Shown here piece by piece: positions 23,490 to 35,439 of a stretch of 64,000 nucleotides of DNA (position 1 is the first letter of the stretch; each line of letters opens with the position of its first letter). The translations under genes and the position numbers were made by a program. The notes below the pieces were generated by a model, which saw only the letters and a program-made list of their open reading frames with translations, did no database searches and was not told the DNA's origin. The stretch comes from Heterocephalus glaber (lineage: Eukaryota > Chordata > Mammalia > Rodentia > Bathyergidae). The stretch covers positions 12,614,870 through 12,678,869 of the forward strand of contig NW_004624795.1 of the NCBI RefSeq assembly GCF_000247695.1, given 5' to 3'.

Positions 23490-23579
23490 TAAGTGGTGGC
23501 GAACCTATGGCACACATGCCACAGCAGGCTGTTTGTATCATTGAGAGCTCCAAAAGGTTCACCATCGCTGGACTACATC
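23490..23579. mobile_element. Short hAT-like MITE
   Basis: A 90-base unit whose ends are inverted repeats: 'agtggtggcgaacctatggc' and 'aaaaggttcaccatcgctgg' (complement ccagcgatggtgaacctttt). The interior 'acacatgccacagcag' matches the 'geographically' common GGCACGCGTGCCA hAT repeat type. Non-coding. Confidence 0.65.
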
Positions 23580-25065
23580 AATGTTGTCCTGCGGCATAGA
23601 AACTGAGGCCTCTGACAGTTTGTCTTCTCGACCACCTCACCCTGAGCCCCACCTTCAGGTGCTCACATCCTGGGAGATCAGCCAACTGAGACTGGCAGCT
23701 CTCTACAGTCCCAGACACACACTGGTCCCACAGCTGTCCCCATGGACCAACTCTGGAGCCCAGCCTTTCTATCACTCTGGGAGAGAGAGCAAGCAGGAGA
23801 AGCACTCTGGGAAGTGCCAGTCCACCCTCCAGTTCTCACATGCCTGCACACAAACTCACCTGAGCACCTCCAGGGTGCCAGGTGCAGGGATACTAGGGGT
23901 GAGGGTAGCCCGAAAGCTTCTGCCCAAGTGCTTGTGTTTGAAGACTGCAGATGACTGCAGCTAGGGGTATTTAGAAGGCTGGGGAGCCATGAGCAAAGGT
24001 GCTATGGCAGCATAGGGCTGCTTGTCAGGGAGGTGATGTGGCCCAAGAAGGCTTCCTGCAAAAGCTGCACCCGGGAGCAGGAGGAGGAGCTACCTGGTCC
24101 AAGTTTGTGACCTGAGGAGGAGACAAAGAAGGTGACCCCTGAGGAAGCAGCACTGGGCTACAGTATGGTGTGCCCGGAGGACCGGAGGAGAGTAGCCCAT
24201 TAAACTTAGAAGCTGTGGTCAGGAATGGCGGAAAGTGAGGCTGGGGACTGAGTGGCAGGCAAGGTGGGGAGTATGGGGCTCAGACAGCTTACAAGAATGG
24301 ATAGCACAGTGAACAGGGCCTGTGATCCTTGCTGGTCCATGCTAAGTGGTCCTTCTCCCCCACCCCGCCCCCGGGGACACTGTTCCTTTGCCAGTCACAT
24401 GCTGCCAAAGGGCCCCCAAAGCTGGAACTGTCATGTGGCCCTGTCCAAGGTTATCCTCAGGCCCATGAGCCTGAATCCATGTGGCTCATCTGTGTCCCAC
24501 CCACCACCCATCAGCCAGTCCAGCTGCCAAGATTCCTTCTCCCGTGGGGTGTCCTGGGAGGGAATGTGTCTGTGGCTGGCATCTGCTCCACAGATTCCTT
24601 CAGATCCTCTAGATCCAGGGGAGAGATACGTGGACAGGGCCCTCTCAAAAGTTAGATCCAAAAGCAGGGCAAGTGCCCACCAGGGAACTTAGTAAGAATC
24701 AGCCACCTCAAACCCACATCTGTCCCCAAGTGAACTTCCTGGTGCACATCACAGCCTGCACAGTTGTCCTCCCCAGTTCCATGCCTGGGCCTCCCAGACC
24801 CTAAAGGTCCTGGGGTGAGGCCTGGCACCAGTGTTTCATAAGCTCCCTTGATGGTTCTAACAGGCAGCCAAGGCGGAGAATGCCTGTCAGCAGCAGCCAA
24901 CTCCGATTCCACTTTCTTTGCCTCCCCGACGCCTCTCATCCCCACAGCTCCCTTCTCGGGGGCCACCTCTCTCCTCTCCAAGGCCAATCCCTCTGCTAAG
25001 CTCTGGAGCCCACTCCTCCCCTCACCCGGGGGACCAGACTCCAAAGAAAAGGGTGATGATCATAG
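23580..25065. other. Unique non-coding DNA
   Basis: Nothing assignable to a gene or a repeat family was seen in this stretch. Confidence 0.4.
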
Positions 25066-25069
25066 TTGT

Positions 25070-25248
25070 AATATGAAGAATAGCAGCTAAATTTCCCGAA
25101 GTGCTTACTGTATGCCAGGCACGTGGATCACCTTTTAGGTTTAATCCTCGGCACCACCCCGAACTGTAAAGACCATTGTTCTTCTCAGCTAAACAAACTG
25201 AAGTCGAGGGAAGTTAAGTAAAAGCCCGAGGTCCCAGCCCTATTGGAT
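25070..25248 (-). repeat. MIR SINE
   Basis: 'gtgcttactgtatgccaggc' at the left with 'ctaaacaaactgaagtcgag' at the right is reversed MIR. Confidence 0.7.
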
Positions 25249-25384
25249 GGCAAGACCAAGACCCGCACCCACACCTCGTCCCCAGGTGTCATGGTGACCA
25301 CCTCTCCATCCCTGCCTTGTCCCTCCCATGTCAACTTCCATGACCTCGTTCGTACTTTCTGATCAGAGCGATCTGTATTCCCAG

Positions 25385-25758
25385 TGTTACGGTCTACATC
25401 GAGAATGTCTCCCAAAAGCCTCGTTGTTCAGGGACAGGGTTTTGGAAGGCGATCAGATCATGGGGGCAGTACAGCAGCTGAGTGTACTGTTAGGAGGTGG
25501 GACCCACTTAGAGGCGAGTCACTGGGACCCGGAAGGGTGCATCTCCTCCTTAGCTCCTCCCTTCACTCTCTGTGCTTCCTGACTGCCATGACCTGAGCAG
25601 CTCTCCTCTGCGCCAGGCCTTCCACCATGCCATTTCTGCCTTAAAGCCCGCCACCCATGGACTGAAACTTCTGAAAATGTGAGCCAAAATAAACCTTTCT
25701 TTCCTTCTTTAAGTTGTGGCCATCGGCATTGTGTCAGCCCCTGAATTGGTTTGCTAGT
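25385..25758 (+). repeat. MaLR-type solitary LTR (rodent lineage)
   Basis: Begins 'tgttacggtctacatcgaga', contains 'gttaggaggtgggacccact', 'cacccatggactgaaacttc' and 'gagccaaaataaacctttct' (AATAAA signal). Flanked by 5-base 'cccag' duplications (25380-25384, 25759-25763), which supports a complete solitary LTR. Confidence 0.8.
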
Positions 25759-25764
25759 CCCAGA

Positions 25765-27370
25765 GCACACACAGGTCACTCTGTGTCCTCAGGGTTTCCA
25801 CAAAATCTCCCAGGGAGATGCTTGTGGTGGTGAACCCTAACATTCTAGAAGAGCTTCAGCATCATCCATTTACCTGTCGTCACCCCCACTACATGAGCAG
25901 CCCTCCAAGGCAGCACCTGTGGCCTTACTTTTGAGGAAGGAGAAAAGGATCATCTGACTTAAATAAAGTTTCCCAAAAGTCTACCAGCTTGTAAAATGCT
26001 CCACGGTACCCAGACGCCTGTTGGATGCCCTGAGCATGCAAATGTAGGGGCTTGTCTCAACTTCTCCTTCTTGCCTTTGGACCATGAAGACGACCAGAAA
26101 GATGCCTTTAATGCTGCACACATGGCGGCCATTTGCATGCGATGTGTTGAAGTGCGGGTGTGCAGTGTGTAAGGTTTGTGGGTGATGTGATAGGTATTTG
26201 ATGTGGTGTGTGTGTGTGTGTGAGTGTGTGCGCGCACTGTGGGGTATGATTTGTGGTCTATATGTGGTACATGGCATGCTTGTGGCCCGTGACGTGGTAA
26301 GTGGAATGGGCTTGCGTGTGGTCCGCTGTGAAGTATGGATGTGGCATTAGCATGGTGTAGGGTGTGGGATGAGGGAAGAAGAGAGGAAGCTCTTCCTGTG
26401 CCCACTGTGGCCTCTCTGCTCAGCCCAGGTTCTGTGTGAGTCTTTACCCAGGACAGTGAGCTTGGACTGAGACCAGTGTCCCATCCTGACGACGACAAGG
26501 AAGCCAGCACATGAAGAGGACCTCGGGCTCAGTCCCTGCCACCAAGGTCAAGCCAGACTCTGCCAGTTTGTCCCTGTGATCTCGGATCTCAGCTTCAGGA
26601 ATACCAATGAGAGGTGGGCAGAGCTCTCTGAATGGGCCAGGCCCACAGGGGACTTTGGTTTCTGTCTCTCCCCACACCTAAGTCCAGAATGATGCCCAGC
26701 GCAGGAGCAGAGGTGTAGATCCCACTTCTCCCCTCCAGCTCACGGTGGGCTCCACCCCAGACCTAAGGTGACCCTTCTGAGGCCTGGACCTCAGAACACT
26801 ACCATGCAGAGGAGTGTCGTGCGGCGCCAGTCCCTGCTCTCTTTGCTCAACACCATTCACCGACACTCAGACACAGCACCCCTATAGCACCTACAGAAAC
26901 CCACCCATCCTCCCACCTGCTTCCTTCTGTCTATTCATTTGGTTTGGTTTTTTGAGACAGATCTTGTTATCTCATGAGTCTACCCATACCTGGGTGGTTG
27001 TGCTGCTGTGAGCCAGGCTTGCTGATCTTGGCCGAGCTCCCTCCTGCATCTATAGTCAGCTGCCAGCCTGGCAGGTGGCTGGCTGGTCTAGAATGGCCGT
27101 GGTCAGCTCTCTCATTCTGCAGAAGCCAGCCTTGCTCGTTCTGGTGGTGATGTCAAGTCCAAAAGACTGGTGGAAACACACCCGGGCTTTTTAGCCCTGT
27201 GCTTCTGTGAAGTTTGCTGCTGTTCATTGGCCTAAGGGTCATTTGGCCAAATCCAGAGTCAGAACAGAAGATGCCTGTACGGTACAGGGCAAACGGCAAG
27301 GACATGGGAAGGGGAGTAATCTGGGCTCTGTCCAATCATCTGTCACATCCTCTGAGCTCAGTTTCCTTTT
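25765..27370. other. Unique DNA with GT-rich segment
   Basis: Contains a G/T-rich run of about 200 bases (26155-26360) with a pure (TG)n core, and a possible very diverged B1 near 26945-27060 ('tttttgagacagatcttgtt'). No gene recognised; the Thr/His dipeptide frame on the minus strand is the microsatellite. Confidence 0.4.
26204..26230. repeat. (TG)n microsatellite
   Basis: Uninterrupted TG dinucleotides at the core of a longer GTG-rich region, followed by 'cgcgc'. Confidence 0.9.
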
Positions 27371-27371
27371 T

Positions 27372-27925
27372 TCTTTACAATGAGGTACAATTCATATAAC
27401 ATAAAATTGTTCATTTTAAAGTGAACAGTTCAGCGGCACCTGGTACTTCCACAATGTGATGCAAACACAGTGTTATGCATCCAGTTCCAAAACATCTTAA
27501 TCACCCTAAAAGGAAGCCCCGTATCATTAAGCACTTAATCCCCTTCTCCCCTGCCACCTGCCAGCACCTCACAAGCAACCACCAATCTGCTGTCTGTCTC
27601 TTTGGAGTTAACCAGTTCTTTGACTTAACGTAATGTTTCCAAGTTTCTTTGAAGCTGTAGCGTTTATCTGTGTTTCATTCCTTTCGTGGCTGAATAGTAT
27701 TCCAATGTGTATGTGTATGTCCCCGTTTATTCATTCATCAGTTCATGGACATTTGGGATGTTTCCACCTTTCAGGTGTTGTAAATCGTGCTGTAATAACA
27801 CTCATGTACACATATCTAAGTGCCTGTTTCAATCCCTTTGGGACTATACCCCTTCAATAAAGATTAGAATTGATCGGTCAAATAACAATCCTATATTTAA
27901 CTCTTTGAGGAACTCAGTTTCCTCT
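27372..27925 (-). repeat. L1M-type LINE, antisense
   Basis: 'aatgaggtacaattcatata', 'gtgaacagttcagcggcacc', 'tggctgaatagtattccaat' and 'catttgggatgtttccacct' are complement L1M text, homologous to 4595-5055 and 32478-33530. Confidence 0.85.
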
Positions 27926-27929
27926 ATTT

Positions 27930-29205
27930 TTAAAATAGATATAATGAAATTATTTTGTGGGACGGCTGGAGGCTTAGAGAAAGTGCATGTGAAGTATCCT
28001 GCTGAGAATAACCTCAATACGTGGCTTATATAACTATCCTTTTGTTCCTTAATCCAATAACCATTTATTGAAGCCAGGATCGGGAATTATGGGAGACACT
28101 ATATAGTTATATGGACATATAAAATATCTATGAAACATCTGTCTATATTTTTATAGACATATAAATATATCCCCAGGGTCCCTTCCAGTGCAGGCTTACA
28201 ATGGTTTCCTCCTTGCTTCTTACCTGGTGTGTCCTTCACACACAGAAGACAAAAGGATCTCTCCCTCTCCCTCCCTCTCTCCCTCCCTACCTCCCTGCCT
28301 GAATGGATTCCCCAGGAGGCTGCTGGCTTCACTGCTCCCCACCTGAATCAGTTCAGACCACCTATTTCAGATCTGTCGGCTCTTATAAATGTAACCACAT
28401 ACCCGCAAAGTGAGATAAAATGGCAATGTGATTAGTGTGTGTGTGTGAGTGCGAATGCTTATGTGTCACTGTCTCATTCCTTTTGTAAAGATTAATACAT
28501 CAGAGCAAGCACTTACCAAAGGAAGAATAAAACAAACACACACACTCACAACAACAACAACCAGGTCCAATTCTCCGGATATTCAATAACCAAATGTCAC
28601 CCACATGGTAAGCAATAAAATAAAAATACATGCTTAGCAGAGGCAATATAAATCTGACGTATATTTTGAAGTTGGATAACAGAACAGTAGCATAAAAATA
28701 ACACCCAGTGGCAAATTCAGGAAAGAGACCTTTTTAAAATGTGGCATTCTTTGGGCTGCCATCTCTAAAATATTGCAGTGTCTCAAACACCAAAAGGGGT
28801 TGGTTTAAATCTGACGGGAGCACCCAGAGCAATGAGGGCACGGGAATTCTCGCCAGCATTCCAACCCAGGGCACCGTCCATCTCTCCCACTCTCCACCCA
28901 CTTCGGAGAACCTCCTCCTCCATCCACTGACTCCATCCCCTTCGTCTGTCTCCAGGATGCCTTGCTTTCCACAACTCCTTCACAGACCTGATTTCATTTG
29001 ACTTTCACAACTGGCCCTTGGGTCGGGAGGATAAGTATCATTGTTGTGATCATATAGCTGAGGAAACAGAAGCTACAGAAATTCATCTTAAACCTAGGAC
29101 TAGAAAGCCACTTACCTGCCCCTCTACTAGAAGGAGAACATTTCTTTCCTGCCTTAGAAACTATCATTTTCTTCTCCCACGCTCACACACAAAAATCATT
29201 GAAAA
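27930..29205. other. Unique DNA with simple repeats
   Basis: Holds a CTCCC/CCCT pyrimidine run (28258-28301), a short (GT)n at 28434-28447, CA/CAA repeats at 28536-28560, and a reversed MIR fragment at 28985-29105 ('gctgaggaaacagaagctac'). No gene recognised. Confidence 0.45.
28258..28301. repeat. Pyrimidine (CTCCC)n-like repeat
   Basis: Imperfect tandem CTCCC/CCCT units. Confidence 0.85.
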
Positions 29206-29210
29206 GATTT

Positions 29211-29620
29211 TGTTGTGGTTTAGATCTAGGAGGTCCTTCAGAAGTCTCATGTGTTCCAAAGTGGGGCTTTTGGAAAGCGATCGGATCCTGAGTGGCACCG
29301 TACACATCTGTGGGTGGGTCCATTGATGAGTTCCTGCTAGATGTGCTGTTAAGAGGCAGGGCCTGGTTGGAGGAGGTATGCCACTGGGGGTGTAACCTTG
29401 GAGAACACATCTCCTTCCTTGACTCCTCCCTTCTCTGCTTCCTGGCTGCCAGGAGATGAGTACCTTTCCTCTACCACACCCTTCCAACATGCCATTCTGT
29501 CTTGGAGCCAGCCAACCGTGGATTGAAACCCCAGAACAGTGAGCCAAATTAAACCTCTCCTCCTTTAAATTGTGGAAGTTGGGTATTTTGTTTCAGTGAA
29601 CAGGAAAGTTGACTAATGTA
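29211..29620 (+). repeat. MaLR-type solitary LTR with target-site duplication
   Basis: Begins 'tgttgtggtttagatctagg', contains 'gttaagaggcagggcctggt', 'caaccgtggattgaaacccc' and 'gagccaaattaaacctctcc', ends 'agttgactaatgta'. Exact 5-base duplications 'gattt' (29206-29210, 29621-29625) frame it. Sister of the 25385 copy. Confidence 0.85.
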
Positions 29621-29624
29621 GATT

Positions 29625-31245
29625 TCCACACAAAACTAACAACCCTTTCTAGCCTGGTACAGACCTCGATTCCTAATTACTGTTGATTTAAGAAATATGA
29701 AACAATTTTTTCATCAACCAAACAAAACCTAATTAGAAAGGTAAATCTGGAGGTGTATCATAAACATCAAAATATATTTTTAAAATATGTTGTATGTTTC
29801 TTAAAACATGCACCTTTTGCAAGTCTCAGTTACTAAGATTCTATCAAGAAAATAGAATTTGAAAAATATGACTTATCTGCCTCCAAATGAGAGCTCTTGG
29901 CTTGCAATGCATATTGTTGATATAGAGAAAAGAACAACCAGTTAAAAAAAAGAACAACCAGTTATGAATCCCCAAGCAAGTTGCTTGACCTCTCTGAGTT
30001 TTAATTTCCCCACGATAGAAGATCTAGATGATCTCTAAACTGATTTCTAGCTCTGAAATGCTATAATTTTATCTCTAGAATAAAATATTAAATGTCACTC
30101 AGGAAAAGTCCTGTGTTGCTCGCAAAGATATCAACAAAAGGTTCCTGATAGAGCCCCAACCTCTAATGCACACCTGTGCAAAAAAGACTGTCTTAGGAGC
30201 AAGAAGACTGGGCACTGGTCCTATATCAGCCACTAACTCACTGTGTAACCTTAAGCTAAATGAAGAAGTTGAAGTCAATGAGGATGAGATATAAACATCC
30301 CATCAAGTGCCACCCTCACCAAAATATGGTGGCTGCCTGGGGTTGAGTCTGCATCCAACTCAAGAGGAAAATGTGATGGGATTGATTAGTGATGTCTGCC
30401 ACAGATCAGGGCTGCAGTCAGCTGGCCAGGACCTAGCTGTCCCTGGAGAAGATGCTCCTTAAGCTCTCTTCCAACTTGACACTGGTCTTCTGTGAGTGGC
30501 ACACAGAAAACTGGGGGATCCAGAGTCACCGATGCACTGGAAACAGAACTTGGTTTGCTCAACTGTTTTTATATTTTCCTTGGCTTGGACTTGAATAATC
30601 TGTCCCCTGATGCCACTGTATTTCAGAAATTGCTACCTAAGGCAAATTCTCCATTTTTAAACTCATTTCCTGAGTCAGTCTTTTTAAGCCCCACATTAAA
30701 TATTGATCTGCCCTGGAGAAATCTAACTTATTTAGTGGAGACATGTTTGACTCCTCCAGAACTGTCAAACTCAGAAATGGGGCCATACCCCTCCCAAAGC
30801 AATAACCATCCAGGACAGTGATAGACAAGCTGAGGACATTGGCACCAGTGTCTTTTGCTCTGAGTCTTGGGGACAAGGCCTGTCTTCCTTGTCTCAGTCA
30901 GCCACCTCACCCAGACTGCTAGCACTTCCCACGAGGATGGAAGTCTGAAAGTCACTATGTGCAGGCCAGACTCCCCAACTTGCTGGCCCATGAGGGGGAG
31001 CCACAGAAACCTCTTCTGCTTGTTCCCAATGCTCTGCTTCTGGGGCTACCATGACCAAACTCTGACCAACCTTCAGGCTCTGTCGCCCTTCCCTTGATTC
31101 CTGATCTGGCCAGGAACTTGAACCCAGGTTATAATCCTCATCTCCCATGAGCTTCAGCTTGATAACCTTTCTGATGGACACCAGGCTGGTTGTTGTTCAG
31201 TATCTTAAAGAAATCCTACTGTGGAACTTAGTAGTGTGACTCCAG
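29625..31245. other. Unique DNA with MIR-like fragments
   Basis: 29931-29963 holds a direct duplication of 'agaacaaccagtta'. 29965-30080 ('gttgcttgacctctctgagt') and 30195-30300 ('ccactaactcactgtgtaac') read as forward MIR fragments. No gene recognised. Confidence 0.45.
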
Positions 31246-31250
31246 GGAGA

Positions 31251-31316
31251 GGAGAGAGACAGAGACAGAGACAGAGAAACAGACAGAAAGACAGAGAGAC
31301 AGAGACGGATAGAGAA
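31251..31316 (+). repeat. (GACAGA)n simple repeat
   Basis: Tandem GAGACA/GACAGA hexamers with single-base variants. Confidence 0.9.
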
Positions 31317-31589
31317 AACTTGCCACCGCATACAAAGACTGAAAGATTTGGGGCCCTACCTTCTTTCCCATGATCATCCTCTTCTATCTCCTGCCCACAG
31401 GATCACTGCTTTCCCCCTCTGGGTTGAGCCAGCATAATTTCCCACCACAATCTAGGCTTCCAGGCACAAATATCAAGTTTCCCTTCTAGGTTTCTGCTAA
31501 TATCTGTTTGGAGCCCAGCAAATAAGAATCTCTGAGGCAGGGAACAGAGCCTATCTTCCTGGATTAGGAAACCAAATTACAATTTTAAA

Positions 31590-31697
31590 TCCCAGTTAAT
31601 TATCCTGCCATCCCTGCATTCTGTATATTAATTCACCCAGTGATCCTGTAGGATAGGGAATATCATTATCCCCAGAGGCATATAAGAAATTAAGGCT
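31590..31697 (-). repeat. MIR SINE fragment
   Basis: 'gatcctgtaggatagggaat', then 'aagaaattaaggctctgagg', follows reversed MIR. Confidence 0.5.
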
Positions 31698-31699
31698 CT

Positions 31700-31882
31700 G
31701 AGGTTGTAGCCACCAGCCACATATGACTAATTAGAATTAAATACAATTTTAAACTCAGTTCCTAAATCCCACTAGCCATGTTTCAAGTGCTCAATAACTA
31801 CACATAGCTAGTGGTGATCATATTGACAGCAGAGGCATACAGGACATTTCTGTCATCACAGAAGGTTCCATTGGACAGCGTC
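31700..31882. mobile_element. hAT-Charlie non-autonomous relic
   Basis: 'gtagccaccagccacatatg', 'ccatgtttcaagtgctcaat', 'cacatagctagtggtgatca' and the terminal 'ccattggacagcg' match the common mammalian repeat built on the words GCCACATGTGGCTA and TTGGACAGCG. Non-coding. Confidence 0.7.
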
Positions 31883-31884
31883 GT

Positions 31885-32475
31885 GAAGGGTAAGATGACA
31901 TTCTTGTGCCAGGCAGAAGCTGAGTTGTTGTTAATTTAAATACCAGATTGGCCACTTGGTCTTTCTACCATCTCCTGTGGCTATAGAGAGGAATTCAAAA
32001 GGAAGAGTTAAGATAGGCAAGAATTCAGCAAAGGCATCTCACTCAGAGTGAAGGCTTTGTGGTTGCCAGAGACAGTCCACTTGAAAAGCTGAAGACTTTG
32101 ACTGACATCTGGTCATCTGACAGCTGTCACCAGCACCATAGGCCACCTGGCCATAATGCTGCCACTTTACCCCATCAGAGAGCTCTTCCAGGCTGAGATG
32201 CATGATTGGGGCCTGTCTGCCTCAATGGCAGTGCCATCTCTTATGTCCCCAAGATGAGGAGTCAAGCACATGGTTAAGCAAAAGAATGTCAAATACAAAC
32301 ATGATAGCTTCTGAGACGTTTTGGAAATGGTGGGGGTCAATCAAGGTCATTTGTGACCTTCCTGCCATGTGCCAGTCTCTGAATCAGGCACTTTTACATG
32401 TATAACCTGAATAATTTCTGCACAATAAATCATAGCATCATTTCCTTTTTTCCACCATGTATTTGAGCTTACATC
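31885..32475. other. Unique non-coding DNA
   Basis: No repeat family or gene was recognised in this interval. Confidence 0.4.
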
Positions 32476-32477
32476 TT

Positions 32478-33530
32478 ATGTTTAAACAGCTTTATTGAAA
32501 TATAATTCATATACCATACGATTCACCCTACTTAAAGCACACAATTTTAGAACACTTATCTCTATAGATATGTCTATTCTAGATATTTCATATACATGGG
32601 ATCATACAACACATGACCTTTTAAAATCTTGCTTCTTTCACCTTAGCCATGATGTTCTCAAGGTTAATCCATGCTGTAGCATGTATCAGTACTTTGTTTC
32701 TCTTATTGCCAAATGATATTCATTTTGTAGACATAGTAAATTTTATCTACCCATCAATTGATGGGGACTTGAGTTGTTTCCACTTTTAGACTATTATGAA
32801 CAATGTTGCCATGAACATTAGTGTACAAGTTTTTATGTTTTCATTTCCCTTGGGTGTACACCTAGGAGTGGAATTGCTGGGTCACACAGTAACTCTATAT
32901 TTAACATGCTGAGAAACTGCCACACTGTTTTCTGAAGTGCCACCTGCACCATTTTATATTCTCATCAGCAATGACTGAAGGTTCAAATTTCCCCACATCT
33001 TTGCCAACACTTGTTATTGTTTATCTTTTTGTTTGTGGGTAGAAAATAGTATCTCATTGTGGTTTTTTTTTTTTATATTGTGGTTTTGACTTTCATTTCC
33101 CTAAGAATAAAGATATTGAGCATCTTTTTGTGTCTTTATAGATTATTTGTCTATTTGCATGGAAGAAATGTTTCTTTGGATCCTTTGCCAGCTTTTTAAG
33201 TGAGTTGTTTATCTTAATTATTAAGTTATAAAAGTTCTTTATATACTTTAGATACAAATCCCTTATTAGACATATGATTTATAAATATATTATTCTGGGG
33301 CCAGGGATTTAGCTCAGTGGTTCCGGTGCCTGCCTTGCAAGCGCAAGGTCCCAAGTTTGATTTCCGGTACCAAAAAAAAAAATTATTCTGCTCAGTGGTT
33401 GTCTTTTCATTGTCCTAATGATACCATTGCTTACACATGTTTTAAATCTTGAAGTTCAATTTATCTACTTTTTTTGTTGCTATTGTTGTTGCTTGTTCCT
33501 TTTGTAAATCTTAAACCCTAAGATTTACTC
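32478..33530 (-). repeat. L1M-type LINE (ORF2 part), antisense
   Basis: 'cagctttattgaaatataat', 'tacacctaggagtggaattg', 'gagaaactgccacactgttt' and 'cttcatagattatttgtcta'-like text is the complement of L1 ORF2 and its neighbourhood. About 1 kb, split by the ID at 33298-33381. No surviving ORF2 frame. Confidence 0.9.
33298..33381 (+). repeat. ID SINE inserted in L1
   Basis: 'ccagggatttagctcagtgg' to 'ccggtacc' plus an A-run. Exact 9-base duplications 'attattctg' (33289-33297, 33382-33390) mark the insertion. The B box is mutated (GTTTGATTT). Confidence 0.95.
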
Positions 33531-33531
33531 C

Positions 33532-35330
33532 TATGTTTTCTTTTAGGAGTTTTGTAATTTTAGCTCTTATATTAGTTCTCAAAACCTTCTTCCCCCTAAT
33601 CCATTGTCTCACCTCACTCCACCCATACCTTCCCCTGTACAACCTCGCTCTCAGGGATCCTTCTAACCACGTACTAAAAAGACCCCTCTTTGAAAAGCAG
33701 AGCCTGCTGGATTTTTCTTTCTTATTTTTCCCTTTCTCCCTGTTTCCTTCTAGTTATGTCTAGTTTTCTTTCCCTCTAATAAATCTTAGTCATTTCTGAA
33801 GCAAGACCCTTACCCCGCAACATCACCTCATTCTTTATTTAGTTCTGCATCAAAAAAGTCTAGAAATTGGGCTGGTCCTCACAGCTGTCTAGGAGTAGAA
33901 GACTGTAATCTCTTTTATCTGAATATCTTTCCTTTTGTTGCTATTATGCAGGCCTCAACTCAATTAAGTCTTAAACAGCCTTGGAAGGTTGACTGCATTG
34001 ATCTCAATTTGCAAATGAGGAAGCAGAAATCTCAAGGTAACGGGACAGGATGGCCAGATAAAGGGCTATATCTTAAATAGGAACTTAAGATGCTGCTGAG
34101 TCAAAATTCTAACTCAGACCTCTGGCTGCTGCCTCAGAGATTTGTCCTCTGGTGAAATGACCCTAAGTTGCTCAAAGGCTGCATTGATAAACATCACTCA
34201 CACCAGCAGGCACAGAAGATGCAGCTGCTTTCTGTTCCATTCAACAGATGTGTCCTGAGCACCTACTCCTCGCTGGGCCCCAAAGGTGAGGCACATTCGC
34301 TTCTAAAGTAGACGGGAGGTGGAGACCAGGCAAACCATCATGTGCCTTTCTCACGTTCTCACCTCTGACTCCAGAGGAGTTACCAAGTCTCCTGGGTGAG
34401 CCCCACCCCATAAATCTGGACCATCTAGTTGCTACCTAGTGTCTGGAAAAGATGCCCCGACTTGCTGCTCTTAGCACTCCCTGAATTTCTAAATGGTTTG
34501 GGTCAGTTCGGGAGCTCTTCTCGGGCCTGGTTAGTACTTGGATGGGAGGAGGCAAAGTTCTCTGTACAGAACGAAGCCAACTTCAGTTCAGATTCAACCT
34601 TTGTTTCGTACCCACACTCCACCACTCTGTCCACCCGTACTTCTTCCCCAGAGGTCTCTGTCCCTTCTGGCCTTGGGGATCAATTAGGTAGAAATGATAA
34701 AACTGACACCCAGGGTTAGGTGCCTCAAGGCAGCACTTGGTGTATGTCTGCCCTGCATCTCAGCTGTCATGCCGCTCAGGGAAGCACCCAGCCTGCACAG
34801 ATACAGGTCCTGGACCCCAGAGAGGACCCCCTGGCTGCATGGGATCCAGAAGACAGAGCAGCATGTTTAAGGACCCAGCAACCCTCTGACTGCTGGGAGG
34901 GCTCAGGCAGGGCCAGCAGAGCGTCACAGCTCACAGGAAACCTCTGAGAACTATGGCTACTGGCAGGGAGGAAACCATCTGTTATTTTGTCTTCTATTTG
35001 TCTTAGAATTTCAGAGAAAGCGAGCAGTCAGGCTGCTCAACTGTATTGTTCACAGCCAGGGAGGAAGAGTTGGAGTGGGGAGCTCCATCTTCCAAAGCTG
35101 TAAAAGTGATCTCTTCTGGGCTCTTTAGTCGGCCATGGATTTCTTCTCTCTTCCAGGTCTAGGTCTTGGCTGGGAGGTGTGGCCTAATCAGGCACCCACC
35201 TGTCCCCAGAGGAGCTCAGAGAAGGCCTCGCCCTCAAAATCCCTTGCTTTCTGTCCTGCCCTCCTGTGACTCATGACTTGCCCCACCCATACCCTCCCCT
35301 GGACCTTACCAAGGTGTTTTTGTTGAATGT
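33532..35330. other. Mostly unique DNA, possible LTR remnant
   Basis: 33590-33850 is C/T-rich and includes 'ctctaataaatcttagtcat', which could be the poly(A)-signal end of an ERV LTR, though I cannot assign a family. 33960-34060 looks like reversed MIR. No gene recognised. Confidence 0.35.
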
Positions 35331-35333
35331 AAA

Positions 35334-35437
35334 ATGATCAACCATCCTAGTTTGCAAACAACCAAGAGGGCTCCCGGCACAGAGGACTTTCCACTTCAAA
35401 ACCAGCACAGTCCCAGTTAAACCAGGACAGGTTGGTT
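35334..35437. mobile_element. Short MITE with imperfect TIRs
   Basis: The ends 'tgatcaaccatcctagtttg' and 'aaaccaggacaggttggttc' are inverted repeats. The interior 'gaggactttccacttcaaaa' also resembles the unit at 48094-48202. Probably a hAT-type non-autonomous relic. Confidence 0.55.
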
Positions 35438-35439
35438 CT

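Noticed and set aside
25959..26510. 183-codon minus-strand frame
   Set aside because: Opens with GTG and contains a Thr-His dipeptide run coming from the TG microsatellite.
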